The notes below the pieces were generated by a model. It was not told the origin of the DNA. It was given only the letters and a program-made list of their open reading frames with translations, and made no database searches. 64,000 nucleotides of DNA from Juglans regia (lineage: Eukaryota > Streptophyta > Magnoliopsida > Fagales > Juglandaceae). Below, one piece after another: positions 23,460 through 35,430 of this stretch. Where the stretch lies: contig NC_049904.1 of NCBI RefSeq assembly GCF_001411555.2, positions 33,313,473 to 33,377,472 on the forward strand, written 5' to 3'. Each line of letters starts with the position of its first letter. Position 1 is the first letter of the stretch. Made by a program: the position numbers and the translations under genes.

Positions 23460-24020
23460 CGATTTTCTTGGGGAAAATATATTATGTTTCTGAAGTTACT
23501 TCATTGAAAAGACGATGTTAGTTAGCCTTCACATCCAGGTACCAATCCAGAGACACACACAAACACAAAAAAATACACACAACTGAGTTGTATCTATAAC
23601 GACTTAATACATGCAAAGATATGTAATTGAAGGAGTACTTATATACCTTGTGAATATGTTGGAGAGTGAGTCAACCCATGAGATCAGACGACCTTGAGAA
23701 ATGGGTATATAGGAGCTTTACGCGTCACTTATGGAGTATTCTGTGAAGGTCTTATTTTCAGGCAAATCCTGGTGAAATCAAGAGGCAAAAAGACAATAAT
23801 AAATCTATTGAGTATGTCGTGATCAAAGAATTGTGTCCAAAAACCCATCATTCTGTAGCTTAAAATTCGCATAATTCTGATCTATCCAAGAGTTTTTTTC
23901 TTGACTCTATCCAGGGTTTCAGAAGAACCACTTTATGTGTTCTTCTCAAGAAGATCAATTTATGATTGCTTGGAGTGGAAGGAGGAGGAAAGGGACAAAA
24001 TTACGCAGCTTTCTTAGCTT
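23460..24020 (-). other. Probable 5' leader of the BLH1-like gene
   Basis: Between the TATA-like box at 24019-24028 and the start codon at 23459 lie about 530 bases without a continuing coding frame. A possible acceptor (ACTTCAG at about 23493-23499, minus strand) hints at a leader intron, but I cannot prove it. Confidence 0.4.
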
Positions 24021-24028
24021 TATATATA
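24019..24028 (-). promoter_or_regulatory. TATA-box candidate for the BLH1-like gene
   Basis: The minus strand reads TATATATAAA, about 560 bases ahead of the start codon. It is followed by mixed-composition sequence and preceded upstream by GA-rich tracts (24075-24088 and 24228-24244), as in many plant promoters. Confidence 0.45.
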
Positions 24029-25287
24029 TGCAAATAGAGGGAAGGAGAGAAAAGGAAGGAAAAGATATTGATGGAGAGAGAGAGAGAAGGAATCAACTAG
24101 AGTATTAGCTGATAACATTGGTACCTGGTGTGACGAATATCTGAGTGTGCACGTGCTTCATGATCGTCTCCGCTCCTCAAAGGAAAGAAGAATTTGGCCT
24201 ACGATGACCCAGAAACCATTAGAATTTCAGAGAGAGAGAGAGAGTGTGTGTGGGTTAAGACGAAAGAAACAGTACTGAGGGACATCAAAACAAAAGCTCC
24301 GATCCACCGGTCTATATTTGTATGATCTGTCTACCTATAGGATTCATCGGTCCATATAAGGGGATAACCCCCTGTCAGACTCAAATCTATAGCTCTGCAA
24401 CTCCTCTACTGAAAAGGCTCAAAAAAGGCGCAGTACAGGAAGAGTTGGGTTAAAGGGCTGGAAAAAGATGTACATCTTTATAATTCAACTCATTATCCAC
24501 ACATTTATATCCATTTTCATGGGAAAAAAAAAAAACTTTTTTTAAGAGTATGTCAGAGGTTGAAGATTATTATATGTACATGTTTCTCATATCTCTCTTT
24601 TATGGCTTTTTGAGTGAAGTACCTGCGAAGAGCTAGATCAAAACAAAGAGGAACTTCTTCTTGATTTGACCCTTCTCCCCTTTTCAAATCAATTGATGCA
24701 ACCAGGCAGGCACCCTTTGATGAGCAACAAAAGAACTTTTTAGAGAGATATAGAGAGAGATGCGTCTGCGTTTTATGAAAAATAAAATAACATAAATGAA
24801 AATGCAAGTTCAAGGCATGTCAGAAGATACGAACAGCTGAAAAACGAGGAAACGTCTCCTTCCACCAAAGCTTAATAAAAAAAAAAATACAAGGAAGATG
24901 ATGAAGAGCAAGAAGGCGTGGAGGGGTCCTATTGTGTTCATTTCAATATTAAATATCTCCTTGTCCTTTTCATATTTTTGTTTTCTTCTTCTCATTTTTT
25001 TTTTTTTTTAATATATATTTTTTGCGGTTGGATGCCAGAGTTTGAAGATAAAGCAAATAAATTCCTAAGGAACAGAGAACCAACCACCATAACACCCAAT
25101 TTATTGCTTAAAAAGTTAAAAACACGACTAAATGCATTTTCTAAAAAAATACGTATTATTTAATTCGATCATCCGAAATCCATATATATACGTGAAACTC
25201 CGGTACTATACATACATAATTCACCTTTTCTCAGTTATTTTCTGTATCCCCATGAAACCCTTTTTTTCTTCTTTTGATTATCATTTA

Positions 25288-25332
25288 TCTTCTTCTTCTT
25301 CTTCTTCTTCTTCTTCTTCTTCTTCTTCTTCT
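25288..25332. repeat. (TCT)15 microsatellite
   Basis: A perfect 45-base run of TCT triplets. Confidence 0.95.
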
Positions 25333-25453
25333 ATATAGCAGCTTTTTAGAGCTCCCAAGGATCCTACGTAAATGCTGATCATTAGGAAATAATGGGAACT
25401 TGTTAAGAGACGTAGCCTCTGGTATAAAAATTTATAAGCACGAAAATATAATA

Positions 25454-25612
25454 GAGTAATGTTACTTATAGTAACAGAATGTGTAAGCGTCGTAAAAAAA
25501 AATAAGATTTATTATTAAAAATTTAATTTTTTTTTACGTAAATCTCATATTTATTTATTTTTTTAAAAAAGTTATATAGTACTTACATATTTTATTATTG
25601 TAAATATTATTT
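25454..25612. mobile_element. Short MITE, GAGTAATG family
   Basis: The left end GAGTAATGTTACTTATAGTA, running on to GTGTAAGC, faces GTACTTACATATTTTATTAT..AATATTATT at the right over about 35 bases. A possible target duplication (AATATAATA against AATATAAAA) is imperfect. Confidence 0.6.
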
Positions 25613-26244
25613 TTTAATATAAAAAATAAAAGAGTTAGGAGAGTAAGAAAAACAAATACACGAAATGCAAGAAAATAAAGAGATAAATATAATAAAGATG
25701 AGTCCCCACGCTTTTAATCTAATGCAAAAGGCAATCCCAATATTGTCTGCAACAAATTGACATCTGAAAGGACAAGAAATTGTCACCTACAACCCTAATT
25801 TCTATTTCACTACCTTACTTACATTAAGTTTTCCATCACTATCAGTAACAATGATGGCGTGAGAATCATGAGCACTGACAGACTTAATTTATAAAAGGTC
25901 ACTTTAAAGGTTGCAGACTCTGATGTTAATAGGAGTAGTGTTTTCAAACTTTAGACATTCATTCATATCGATCATGATCGGGTAAACAATGCGGTGGTGA
26001 CCAGGCGGCGTTTCTAATTTTAATAGCTAATGTCCGTACATCTGCCGTTGCAATATCAACTGTCTTCCTGATCTCAGAGTTAATATCAGTACTATAATTA
26101 ATTTTCTATGCTTCCTAGGATCTTTTACAGAAACATATACATATATATATATATATAGCACTTTAGTTAATTACACTGCCACATTAGTAATACTTAAAAG
26201 CTTCTGTCATTGAATGTGGGCTGCGGGTTCTCATAAATGACCAT

Positions 26245-26247
<3 letters not shown>

Positions 26248-26286
<39 letters not shown>
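26248..26286. repeat. (AT)n microsatellite
   Basis: A run of alternating A and T of about 39 bases. Confidence 0.95.
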
Positions 26287-26288
<2 letters not shown>

Positions 26289-26741
26289 ACCACTAAGAAG
26301 TCAATTTATCCAAAGCTTACTTACTGATCATGATTTGGAAGGTGAGGTGCTGAATATACTTATATTTCGAGTCCTAAAATTTATATCCATTTTTTTTGGG
26401 TGCTCGATCGATCTCAAAATCATGTGTGCCTGCTGTTCAATTTTCCAAGAATTAACGAACTTGTGTTTCATATTGCCCTTAGGCTCTTAGCCACAAATTT
26501 ACAACTGCTTATGTTTCAATGCATTTGAACAAAAGAATTTTAAGAAAAAGTTACCAAGTGTACGTGTAGATTGTCCAGGTTTATATATGAATCTTTCTGA
26601 TTAGTTATTTTCAAAACTAAAGATGCGCACATGACTGGAGTAGAAAATTAAAGTAGAGCACAACAAAACAATCATACGATATAAAAATTTACGTGATTCG
26701 GCAACGTGTCAACATTCACGGAGTTGTAAAGAATTCTACTT

Positions 26742-28204
26742 TCTTGAAAAATAACAAAATATACTTTGGGATAAAATACAATGTTCAGAATCGGTCATAT
26801 TGTTCATATTACATATTTTAGGCTGGTTGTATGGCAAAAACTCTAATTTCACAATTCATGGATTATTCGCTTGAGTGAGGTGTCAAGCAAACTCTTTGTC
26901 TGATATTTGCTCAAGCGAGTGTCGAGCAAACATTCTGCATGAGTTCCACTTAAACAACCAGTAGCACAAACGTCAAGTGAATTTTCTGTCTAGCGTTTCT
27001 CGAGTATTGAGCGAACTTTCGCTTTGACTTGGGCTTACGCTCCATAGCTTAAGACGCATTATAGCTCTAACAAAAAAATAAAAGCATGATGAATCCTTGT
27101 TGGGCCAGGTAATCAAATGGGGTTGTTTCAAGAATGAACAAAGCTCCACAAACCTAAAAATCTTAACAGTGACATGACGTGAAGTGTGGTGCACAGTAAC
27201 AATGTGATGGACCGACGGTAGATAATTTTTGTGGCAACGAGGGAGAAAATTAGGTTGCGATGTAAGAAAGATGTTGTATTTGAGAGAGAAATTAAGAAAC
27301 CCTAAGAGCATATTTGTCACATATATTATTTACATGTTATAGGCCGCGGCCGGTGACGGGCGGGCCGGTATGTATATACCGGATGGATTAAAATCCACCA
27401 ACCCTCCCTTCCTTACCTCCTATAAAACTATTTCGGTATGATCTATTTGTTACCCTCGTGAGTTCATATTACATATTACATATCTTGAAAAATAACAAAA
27501 TATACTTTGGGATAAAATACAATGTTCAGAATCGGTCATATTGTTCATATTACATATTTTAGGCTGGTTGTATGGCAAAAACTCTAATTTCACAATTCAT
27601 GGATTATTCGCTTGAGTGAGGTGTCAAGCAAACTCTTTGTCTGATATTTGCTCAAGCGAGTGTCGAGCAAACATTCTGCATGAGTTCCACTTAAACAACC
27701 AGTAGCACAAACGTCAAGTGAATTTTCTGTCTAGCGTTTCTCGAGTATTGAGCGAACTTTCGCTTTGACTTGGGCTTACGCTCCATAGCTTAAGACGCAT
27801 TATAGCTCTAACAAAAAAATAAAAGCATGATGAATCCTTGTTGGGCCAGGTAATCAAATGGGGTTGTTTCAAGAATGAACAAAGCTCCACAAACCTAAAA
27901 ATCTTAACAGTGACATGACGTGAAGTGTGGTGCACAGTAACAATGTGATGGACCGACGGTAGATAATTTTTGTGGCAACGAGGGAGAAAATTAGGTTGCG
28001 ATGTAAGAAAGATGTTGTATTTGAGAGAGAAATTAAGAAACCCTAAGAGCATATTTGTCACATATATTATTTACATGTTATAGGCCGCGGCCGGTGACGG
28101 GCGGGCCGGTATGTATATACCGGATGGATTAAAATCCACCAACCCTCCCTTCCTTACCTCCTATAAAACTATTTCGGTATGATCTATTTGTTACCCTCGT
28201 GAGT
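26742..28204. repeat. Two apparently identical 722-bp tandem copies
   Basis: The unit 26742-27463 recurs at 27483-28204 with a constant offset of 741 bases. I saw no difference between them. The 19 bases between (27464-27482) repeat words of the unit itself (TTCATATTACATAT). Each copy encodes the same 115-codon open frame on the minus strand, with no domain I recognise. The unit includes TTGAGTGAGGTGTCAAGCAAAC-type words and a GC-rich end (GGCCGCGGCCGGTGACGGGC). The sequence just left (26685-26740, TTACGTGATTCGGCAACGTG) resembles the edge of a dispersed repeat seen again at 42355 and 47805. Confidence 0.93.
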
Positions 28205-29106
28205 AGGTAGGTGAATTTAGTGGGTCCCCATGCACTGTTCATTCATATATATATAATCTAATTATTGGGGCATAATTAACTAAACTTGTGAAAAACTCCC
28301 AAGGGGCCGCTGGTAGTAGTACATTAATATCGCAAATTGCTTGATCGTGTTTATCTACAAGCGCTACTAAATTTATAATATATATTAGTAAGCTAGCTAT
28401 GATTTGAAAAAGAAACTTCCGAATCCGAATATTGTCAAACTAGAACTGTACATCTTGATTATGACACCGGGTCAGTTGGATTATCAACGTAAGTGTGATC
28501 TTAGCGCGCAATTTGATAATAATTTAGCAATAAAGTAATGATTACATTGTTGGACGATTAAGTACCCTAGCTAGCTAGCTAGCTTTGTCAAGATTAATTC
28601 ATCACATAGCAGACTATCGAGATGTAACGACCAGCCTTGTACATGATGCCGTACTACTAAGATGTCCCCCGACCCCTTCATGGTATTATTAATATCAGTT
28701 TGATTACAAACATGTATGTAAGTAGCGCACACACATCACATCATGATAGTAATTAATCCCCCAGGCTTCCCTGCCATGCACCAAGCTGCTTAATTCTTGT
28801 GGTGCTAGCGCTGATCATCCACTAATCCATGATCATGATGTATATTATAAATGAGATTAAATAATATAACTGGGTATGGTCGACCCTCGTCATCATGTGC
28901 AAGCTCTATAAGAGTATTTGAATAATGTGATCATCAGTACTATATACACGACTAATTGCTTGTTGCCGTTGTCACTTTCTTTTCACAAGAAAATGACTTT
29001 GGAAAGAAGTCATGAACATTTTAGATGCTCGGGATCGATTTCATGCTTCCAAAATCTCTGTCTGTATATCAAAAAGAGGCAAGAAAAAGATTGCAGAGAT
29101 GAAAGT

Positions 29107-29109
<3 letters not shown>

Positions 29110-29140
<31 letters not shown>
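29110..29140. repeat. (AT)n microsatellite
   Basis: A run of alternating A and T of 31 bases. Confidence 0.95.
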
Positions 29141-29144
<4 letters not shown>

Positions 29145-29145
29145 G

Positions 29146-29233
29146 AAATCAAGCACATGAAGCCATATAATATGTATAATTAATATTGTAAATCAAGCAC
29201 ATGAAGCCATATAATATGTATAATTAATATTGT
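29146..29233. repeat. 44-bp tandem duplication
   Basis: AAATCAAGCACATGAAGCCA and the following 24 bases occur twice in direct succession, at 29146-29189 and 29190-29233, without visible differences. Confidence 0.9.
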
Positions 29234-31345
29234 GCATGATCAATTATATATATATATATATATGCACCAGAGCTAAAAAAATATAAATATATATATATAT
29301 ATATATAATTACACGATTGATGATCATCCTCATCAACCAGACCCCACCCCAACCCCCACCCTCCAACCCCGCCCTAAAGATGTGGGTGTTGATCATGTGG
29401 GGCTACGTACGGCTATTACAAAAGTAACATGACCTACTTTTCAATCTTGACCATTGGTCTGGTGAAAATACACTATTGCCATCACAAATGAAAATAACGT
29501 TTATTGGTTTTGTGGGAACAACCACGAATTTTTTGATCTCATGTATCATGTAAGGGTCAAATGTCAGAGTTTGGCAAGTTTTCTGGCCTTTTCTTACAAG
29601 AGTTTAAATGCTATCACAGTCTGGTATATGCAAATTGCCATGCATGCATGAGAATTTAAGCGGTAATTTTCAAAAATTATATATATATAGCGCCCGATCG
29701 ATCAGAATAATATATAGTGGTCCAAGCTGGCTATCTAAGTTTGTTGACCAGACTAGTGGTGTTGCTTTCAAAGATGGAGTACCCCATGTCTTTAATTGAG
29801 CTACAAAAGCGGCTGGCTGCTGCTAGCTTCTCGTGTGCACTGCTTTGCGCGTCCTTTCCTTTGCGAGAATAGAATACCCGCCCGTCACAAGACGCAACTG
29901 TCATTTGGGTTTTCTCGAAGATAAATAGAAGCTAGCGAGGCTCCCGGCCACCTAAATTAACTTATTATAAGCTGCTAATTAGAAAAATATTTATCATAGC
30001 CCCCCAATTTATATATTATGATCTCACTGTCGTCATCTTGGTCATGCACTTAATTGTTACATATGCACGTATGTACATAACACGCATGCATACATGTATA
30101 TATATTATATAATACTAGATCTAACCTATTATATCAAGTTACGTAATTTATGTATTTATTTTTATAAAATCTTTTTAAATATACACGTATATATGTATCT
30201 ATATATAAATTTGAAACATATTATAGTAAGCTCGTATATATACATAAAAAAATCATAATTATTATTTTTAGATAGTACATATATATATTTCATTTAATTA
30301 AGTACCTAACCCTTTTGCACGCAACGACTTTATCGGCGGCCTTTTGTCAATTAAGTAGTTACTGATTTCACACGTCAAATTCATCGGATTATTCAAAAAA
30401 CAGTACTTTGCATGATTTCCATCATTATTGAACATATTCTGTTTATCTTGTATCTACTAACTGTTACGTATACATAGACAGTACTCTAATTAAGTAGAAA
30501 GCGGTTTATTAAATCAATTAAGCAGTTGATGCTGATCGATTGCATAACCTAGCAATTTATTGTAATTTTGACGATCTTATACGCACATATATATATATAT
30601 ATATATATGGCACCACTGTTGTTGTAATTTTACGATTTTGCCTAAAAATATATACTAACGATGTATGTGCCTTCTTTTTTTTAATTACTTCTGATATATA
30701 ATATGCTTCAGTTTATACTGGAGATCATATTAATGGATTATAGTGCATGATTGCTTCAAATATAATTAGTTGAAGATATAGATTTGTTTAATTTGATTTT
30801 TATTTTAACACTCTTCCATTACCCAGCTCTCAGTTCATATAATTAGTTGCACTGCTTCTATAAAAATGTCCCATGAAAAGAAATAACTAAGAATAAAAGA
30901 GTAAAGATATAAAGTAAAGTGCCATGCACGTCTGATCATTTACTTTGACCCAATTGAAAAGCTGGTAAGGTAATAGAGCTTTCAGAAATCATCATGCCTA
31001 CATATAAAGCCACCCAAAAGTTTACATCTACCCTATTATTGTTTGACCTATAGAATTAGGCAAGCTTATCTGCTTACATGACCTTTTGTACTGTTTGTTC
31101 ACAATTTTGATCTTCAAAATGATCCTATTACCTATAATCAAAGACTAGTCAATTTGAAGTCTCACCATCACTAACAACGTTGAGCATTACTACTCGGCAT
31201 ATTATAAGTAGCCAAACCAATGTGGGACTTGGCATCCATGCAAGTTTGCCTTTATGTAACCTACCGTCACTCTACTATCTAAGTTACTCTTATTTCCAAG
31301 GTTATGACATGCATGCAGTATTTTAGTTTCATGTGACTGGTTTTA

Positions 31346-31554
31346 CTTCTTTTGGATATAAAAAATCTTTTAATTCATTTCATCTCATCTCATTTAATCT
31401 AATCATTCTAATTTTTTTAAATTCTCACATAAAATATAATAAATAATTCTGATTTTTTAAATTTTGAAATAATAATAATATTAAAAAAAATAATCTAACA
31501 ATATTTTATTTAACTTTTATTTCATATCAACTCTCTATGTATCCAAACCACACG
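31346..31554. mobile_element. Tourist-like MITE copy
   Basis: The left end CTTCTTTTGGATAT and right end ATCCAAACCACACG are flanked by TTA and TAA. The interior has CATCTCATCTCATTTAATCT and AAAATATAATAAATAATTCT, as in the other family copies. Confidence 0.78.
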
Positions 31555-32113
31555 TAAGCAGCTCTAATAATACCGTATGTAACAATCTACGAGAGTTTAG
31601 ATTATAGTCAATATTACAGTATTAAAATTATCGTAAAAGGTAAAAAGTCAATGTTCTCGATGAATGTAAGATCACATTCACCCACATTCTTATATTCAAT
31701 TGAGGGTATTACAGTTTTAACATAAAGAATACATCCTTATATGATTATATTCATTTATTTTTTTTTGTACTCTTTGTGGCTGACCATCATTTAATTCACT
31801 GAAGTAAAATGCATTGAGTTGAAATATGGCCGATGCATATATAGTACGCCGACATGACAGTTTTTACTAGCCGACGATCAGAAAAGTGGAAAAATAATTG
31901 AGCTATCGAATGCATGCTGAAGACCAGATAAAGTGATGTGAAAGGTAAGTGCTAGATAATGAAAAGATGCATTAAAAAACATTCAGCTAAAAAGAAACAA
32001 ATATAAAATTATTTTAGAGGTTCCAATTGATGCATGGTTTGACTTGTTTACATGCATAATTTAAAGGGAGAGATACCATTGTTTTATATTCAGTGAAAAA
32101 AAAAAAAGATTTA

Positions 32114-32291
32114 CGTTGTGTTGATTAAGATATAAGTTAAGATAATTTTAGATAAATTGAATAAAATATTATTAGAATATTATTTTTAATATTATTATTA
32201 TTTTAAAATTTAAAATTTTTGATAATTTAAAAAAATTATAATGATGAGATGAGATAAGTTAAAGTAAATTTTGAATTTAAACAGAGTGTTG
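32114..32291. mobile_element. Tourist-like MITE, degenerate copy
   Basis: The interior matches the 10327 copy in the same orientation (TTGAATAAAATATTATTAGA, then AATGATGAGATGAGATAAGT). The ends are decayed; a TTA precedes the left end. Confidence 0.65.
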
Positions 32292-32779
32292 TGCTTGTTT
32301 TGTCTGGATATATATTCATTATTATATATTTTTTATACACTTTACTGATGCGATTGATCAAAATTATTATTTTATATTTTAAAAAAATAACGCAGCCAAT
32401 CATTTTAATGAAGTACATAAAAAATACACAAATGTGATAGCATATAAAGTTTTTAAAATATGTTTCGCAAGAAAAATGAGTAAGTTTGGAAAATATGGAT
32501 TCTCCAATGGTGATTTTTTTAATTCTTTGCCGAAATATATAATATTATTGGAAAAAATAAAGATACTTAAATGTACATGTAATGTCTATAGAATTTAAAA
32601 TCCTAATACGATTATAATAATGTCGATATTATCTAAATTGAACAGTCCCATCTGAATCGATATTTAGAAAAGCTTTGACCTGATTATTCATTTTCTGATT
32701 ATAATTAATTTGATAGTTCAAAATTTAGAAGAAAAATACGGTTTTGTAGCATTTATATTTTATTTTTATTATATTTTTA

Positions 32780-33470
32780 AAATTTGGAACAAAAACAAAT
32801 CCGTTGGGTCGAAGGGTTCAGAGGCTGCCACGTCACAGAAGGCACGAAAGGCTAGAGTTAGGCAAGCAAACGGGACCCACGGCTTCGAGCCCACGTGCCG
32901 GTTCAATACAGTAACACAGTTCGGGGACCCTTGCGATTAGAGTCGGGCTTGGACTTTTGCGAACACGAAGTGGTCCCCCCAAGAGGACCCACTTACTGTA
33001 CACGCGTCAACAGTACAGGTCCCCTACCTCATAAAATCGCCCTACAAGTAAAGGAAGATTCGCCCCCTCCTTCTCCACCGGGTCCCACCGTCCAATCAAA
33101 CCCCCCCCTCCTTTATTTATAGGCGTGTAATTCCACGAATAGAAGGGGCCCACGTAGTTCACAAGGTCAAGAAAGCAACCAATAGGGAGGAGAGATGGGT
33201 GTCACGGCAACCACCTTTTCTTTAATGCGTATATATCCCGGGGCTCTGTCGTTGTCGATTAGACAAGTGTCGCACGCTCATACCACTTTACTTACTTGCC
33301 CCCACCCCCTCCTGTGACTTTTGTGCTCCCACTTCATACTCGTTGTTTTAAACTTTTACTCCAGCTCGTCTCTTTCCCCCAAAATGTCGGTTTAGCCCTC
33401 TCCATCCTTTTTCATCCTTTGGAGATTATTGTTGCTTCTTTCTCTCCCTTTAGGTTAAAGGGTGAATTAA
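32780..33470 (+). promoter_or_regulatory. GC-rich promoter-like island without an adjacent coding gene
   Basis: About 650 bases of mixed composition stand out from very AT-rich surroundings. Visible elements are GCCACGTCAC (32827-32836) and CCCACGTGCC (32890-32899), both with ACGT cores as in G-box/ABRE sites; CCAATCAAAC (33091-33100); TTTATTTATAG (33112-33122); CCAATAG (33179-33185); and a TATA-like GTATATATCCC at about 33229-33239, followed by CT-rich sequence. No coding frame follows within 2 kb; a MITE starts at 33474. It could be the promoter of a non-coding RNA or of a gene destroyed by insertions, or a relic. Confidence 0.38.
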
Positions 33471-33473
33471 TAC

Positions 33474-33673
33474 GGGTCCGTTTGGAACTCAAACCACTCT
33501 CAATTTATCTCAACTCATCATTATAATTTTTTTAAATCTTAACATAAAATATAATAAATAATTTAACTTTTTCAAATTTCAAAATAATAATAATATTAAA
33601 AAATAATATTCTAACAATATTTTATCATCTCAACTCAACTCAACTCAACTCACTTCAACATCCAAACACAACC
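33474..33673. mobile_element. Tourist-like MITE copy
   Basis: The left end GGGTCCGTTTGGAACTC and right end CATCCAAACACAACC form inverted repeats, with subterminal CTCAACTCAACTCAACTCAC. The interior is very close to the copy at 8671. No TTA duplication is visible, perhaps because another element abuts the right end. Confidence 0.85.
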
Positions 33674-33674
33674 A

Positions 33675-33998
33675 GGGTTTGTTTTGTGAGTGAGATGTGA
33701 TAAAAATTTTGTAAATAATAATTAAATAATTTATAAATAGTAATGAGATAGTTTGAGTTAAGTATTTTTTGAGTTTTAAGAAATAGGAGAGAAAATTTAA
33801 ATAAAAAATATTATAAAATTAAAATATTGTTATAATATATTTTTTTTGTGAGTTTGAAAAAAATGAATTCTTTTTTTATTTTTTATTTGAAAATTTAGTA
33901 AAGTTATAATGATTAATTTAAAAATTTTATATTTGAATTATGTTTAGAAAGGAAATGGAATGAGATGAGAATTTTGAGATGAGATTATTTCCAAATAT
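33675..33998. mobile_element. Second Tourist-like MITE, abutting the first
   Basis: It starts GGGTTTGTTTTGTGAGTGAG one base after the previous element and carries GAATGAGATGAGAATTTTGA near its other end. The right terminal repeat is not clear, so the end is approximate. Confidence 0.5.
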
Positions 33999-34494
33999 AT
34001 TATTTAAATAAAGTTGTAATTATTATTTAAATAATTTTGTATTCTCAAATTCGTTTGCAAAATATTATTTAAATAAAATTTAAAATATTTTATTTAAATC
34101 AGATTATGTTATATAAATATTTTACTAGTTATGTTATTCATATGGAGACTTATAAATTAAGTTTTTCTTAAATTAATACTCTAAATCTAAAAAATATTTT
34201 TGAATACTATAACTCCACATAATTAGATAATTCGATCTAATTAGATATTTAATAAGATTTTAATGGTTATTAGTTAATTTCATAACAGAGACAATGTGTT
34301 ATTTCTATCTCATTAGAAATTATTATTTAGTAAAATTTATCATATAAATATAAATTCTCAATAATACCACAATTTGGATATCATTGGATTATTAAATAAT
34401 TACTTTTTTTTTTTGTAGAAATCCTCTTATTTCTATTGCTAACGTTATTGAAGTGAGAAATATTAATAGTAGACGACTGTTATATCTATAAAAA

Positions 34495-34665
34495 TATTAT
34501 ATAAAAATGATATTATAAATTGGCGTAGATTTATGTGATATTCGTTAGATTTATTTTATAATAAAAATAATTTTATAATTTGATAAATTACGTAAAAATA
34601 TTTTAATTTATAAGATTATTTTTATATAATTTATTTATAATTAAAATATTTTTCTTAATATTATT
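34495..34665. repeat. AT-rich palindromic MITE-like repeat, copy 3
   Basis: TTATTTTATAATAAAAATAA followed by TTTTATAATTTGATAAATTACG parallels copy 1 closely. Inverted flanks (AATATTATATAAAAATGAT against TTATTTTTATATAATTTATT) enclose it. Confidence 0.5.
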
Positions 34666-35264
34666 AGTTATATGATTAAATTAATCCTCAGTCACATCAA
34701 GAAGATAAACATTACTGCATTTAACGTCAGCCATATTACACAACTATTACAATTTAGGAAATGTAATCTTATCGTAACCCTCCAAATGTGTTTGGCTTTT
34801 TCCACACTGCACCATCAATTCACACTTACGTCAGCTTTACATGGCATGGATCGCCAATGATTCGTTACCGTTCGATGATTGTTTTGCAGTAAGAGCAGGG
34901 CAAGAGGGTTATCCCACGATCAGGATCTGCAGAGAAAGAGACAGTGAATGCACGATCGTACGTATGAGATCGTGTTCGAGGTTAGCGTGTGAGATTGGGA
35001 TTGGATGGTGACGTGACTCGTACGCAGTGACCACATCTTCGTGACGACAAAAATTATACTGAGATGTTTTTAACATGTTATATAATATAAAAATTCGGAA
35101 ACCATGAACAAGTCAAATTAAGTAGAAGAATAATTCTATATATATAGTTATTATTTATTATTTTATATTTTACATTTTATTAAAAATAAAAAGTTGTCAA
35201 TGTGAAATATAAAGATAAATGATGTATAACAAAATTCTAAATATAAATATTTTTAATCTTTTAA

Positions 35265-35430
35265 AAAATATTATATAAAAATAAATTTATAAATTAAAAT
35301 AATTTGATATAATATGTTAGATTATAAAATTATTTTTATTTTTAAATAAATTTAATATATTATATTAAATTACGTTAGTTTATAAATTTATTTTTATAAA
35401 ATATTTTTACGAGTATAAAACTTATTTTTT
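35265..35430. repeat. AT-rich palindromic MITE-like repeat, copy 4
   Basis: The inverted repeats ATATAAAAATAAATTTATAA (left) and TTATAAATTTATTTTTATAA (right) lie around ATTATAAAATTATTTTTATT. It is the clearest copy of this family in the window. Confidence 0.55.

Larger units (their letters stand above)
24300..26690. other. Intergenic, no gene seen
   Basis: Upstream of the BLH1-like gene. It contains a (TCT)n run, an (AT)n run at 26248-26286, a GAGTAATG-type MITE and poly(A)/(T) tracts. Open frames such as 24553-24813 and 24918-25163 are low-complexity and match nothing I know. Confidence 0.5.
28205..31345. other. Intergenic, microsatellite-rich
   Basis: No supported gene. Contents: (AT)n at 29110-29140 and 29281-29306, a 44-bp tandem duplication at 29146-29233, a C-rich patch (29340-29372), an AT-rich palindromic repeat near 30115-30180, and many GATC and CTAG words. 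The open frame 29608-29799 shows no domain. Confidence 0.5.

Noticed and set aside
26973..27320. A 115-codon minus-strand open frame, repeated identically at 27714-28061
   Set aside because: It repeats because the DNA is duplicated, not because the protein is conserved. No domain or gene context supports it.
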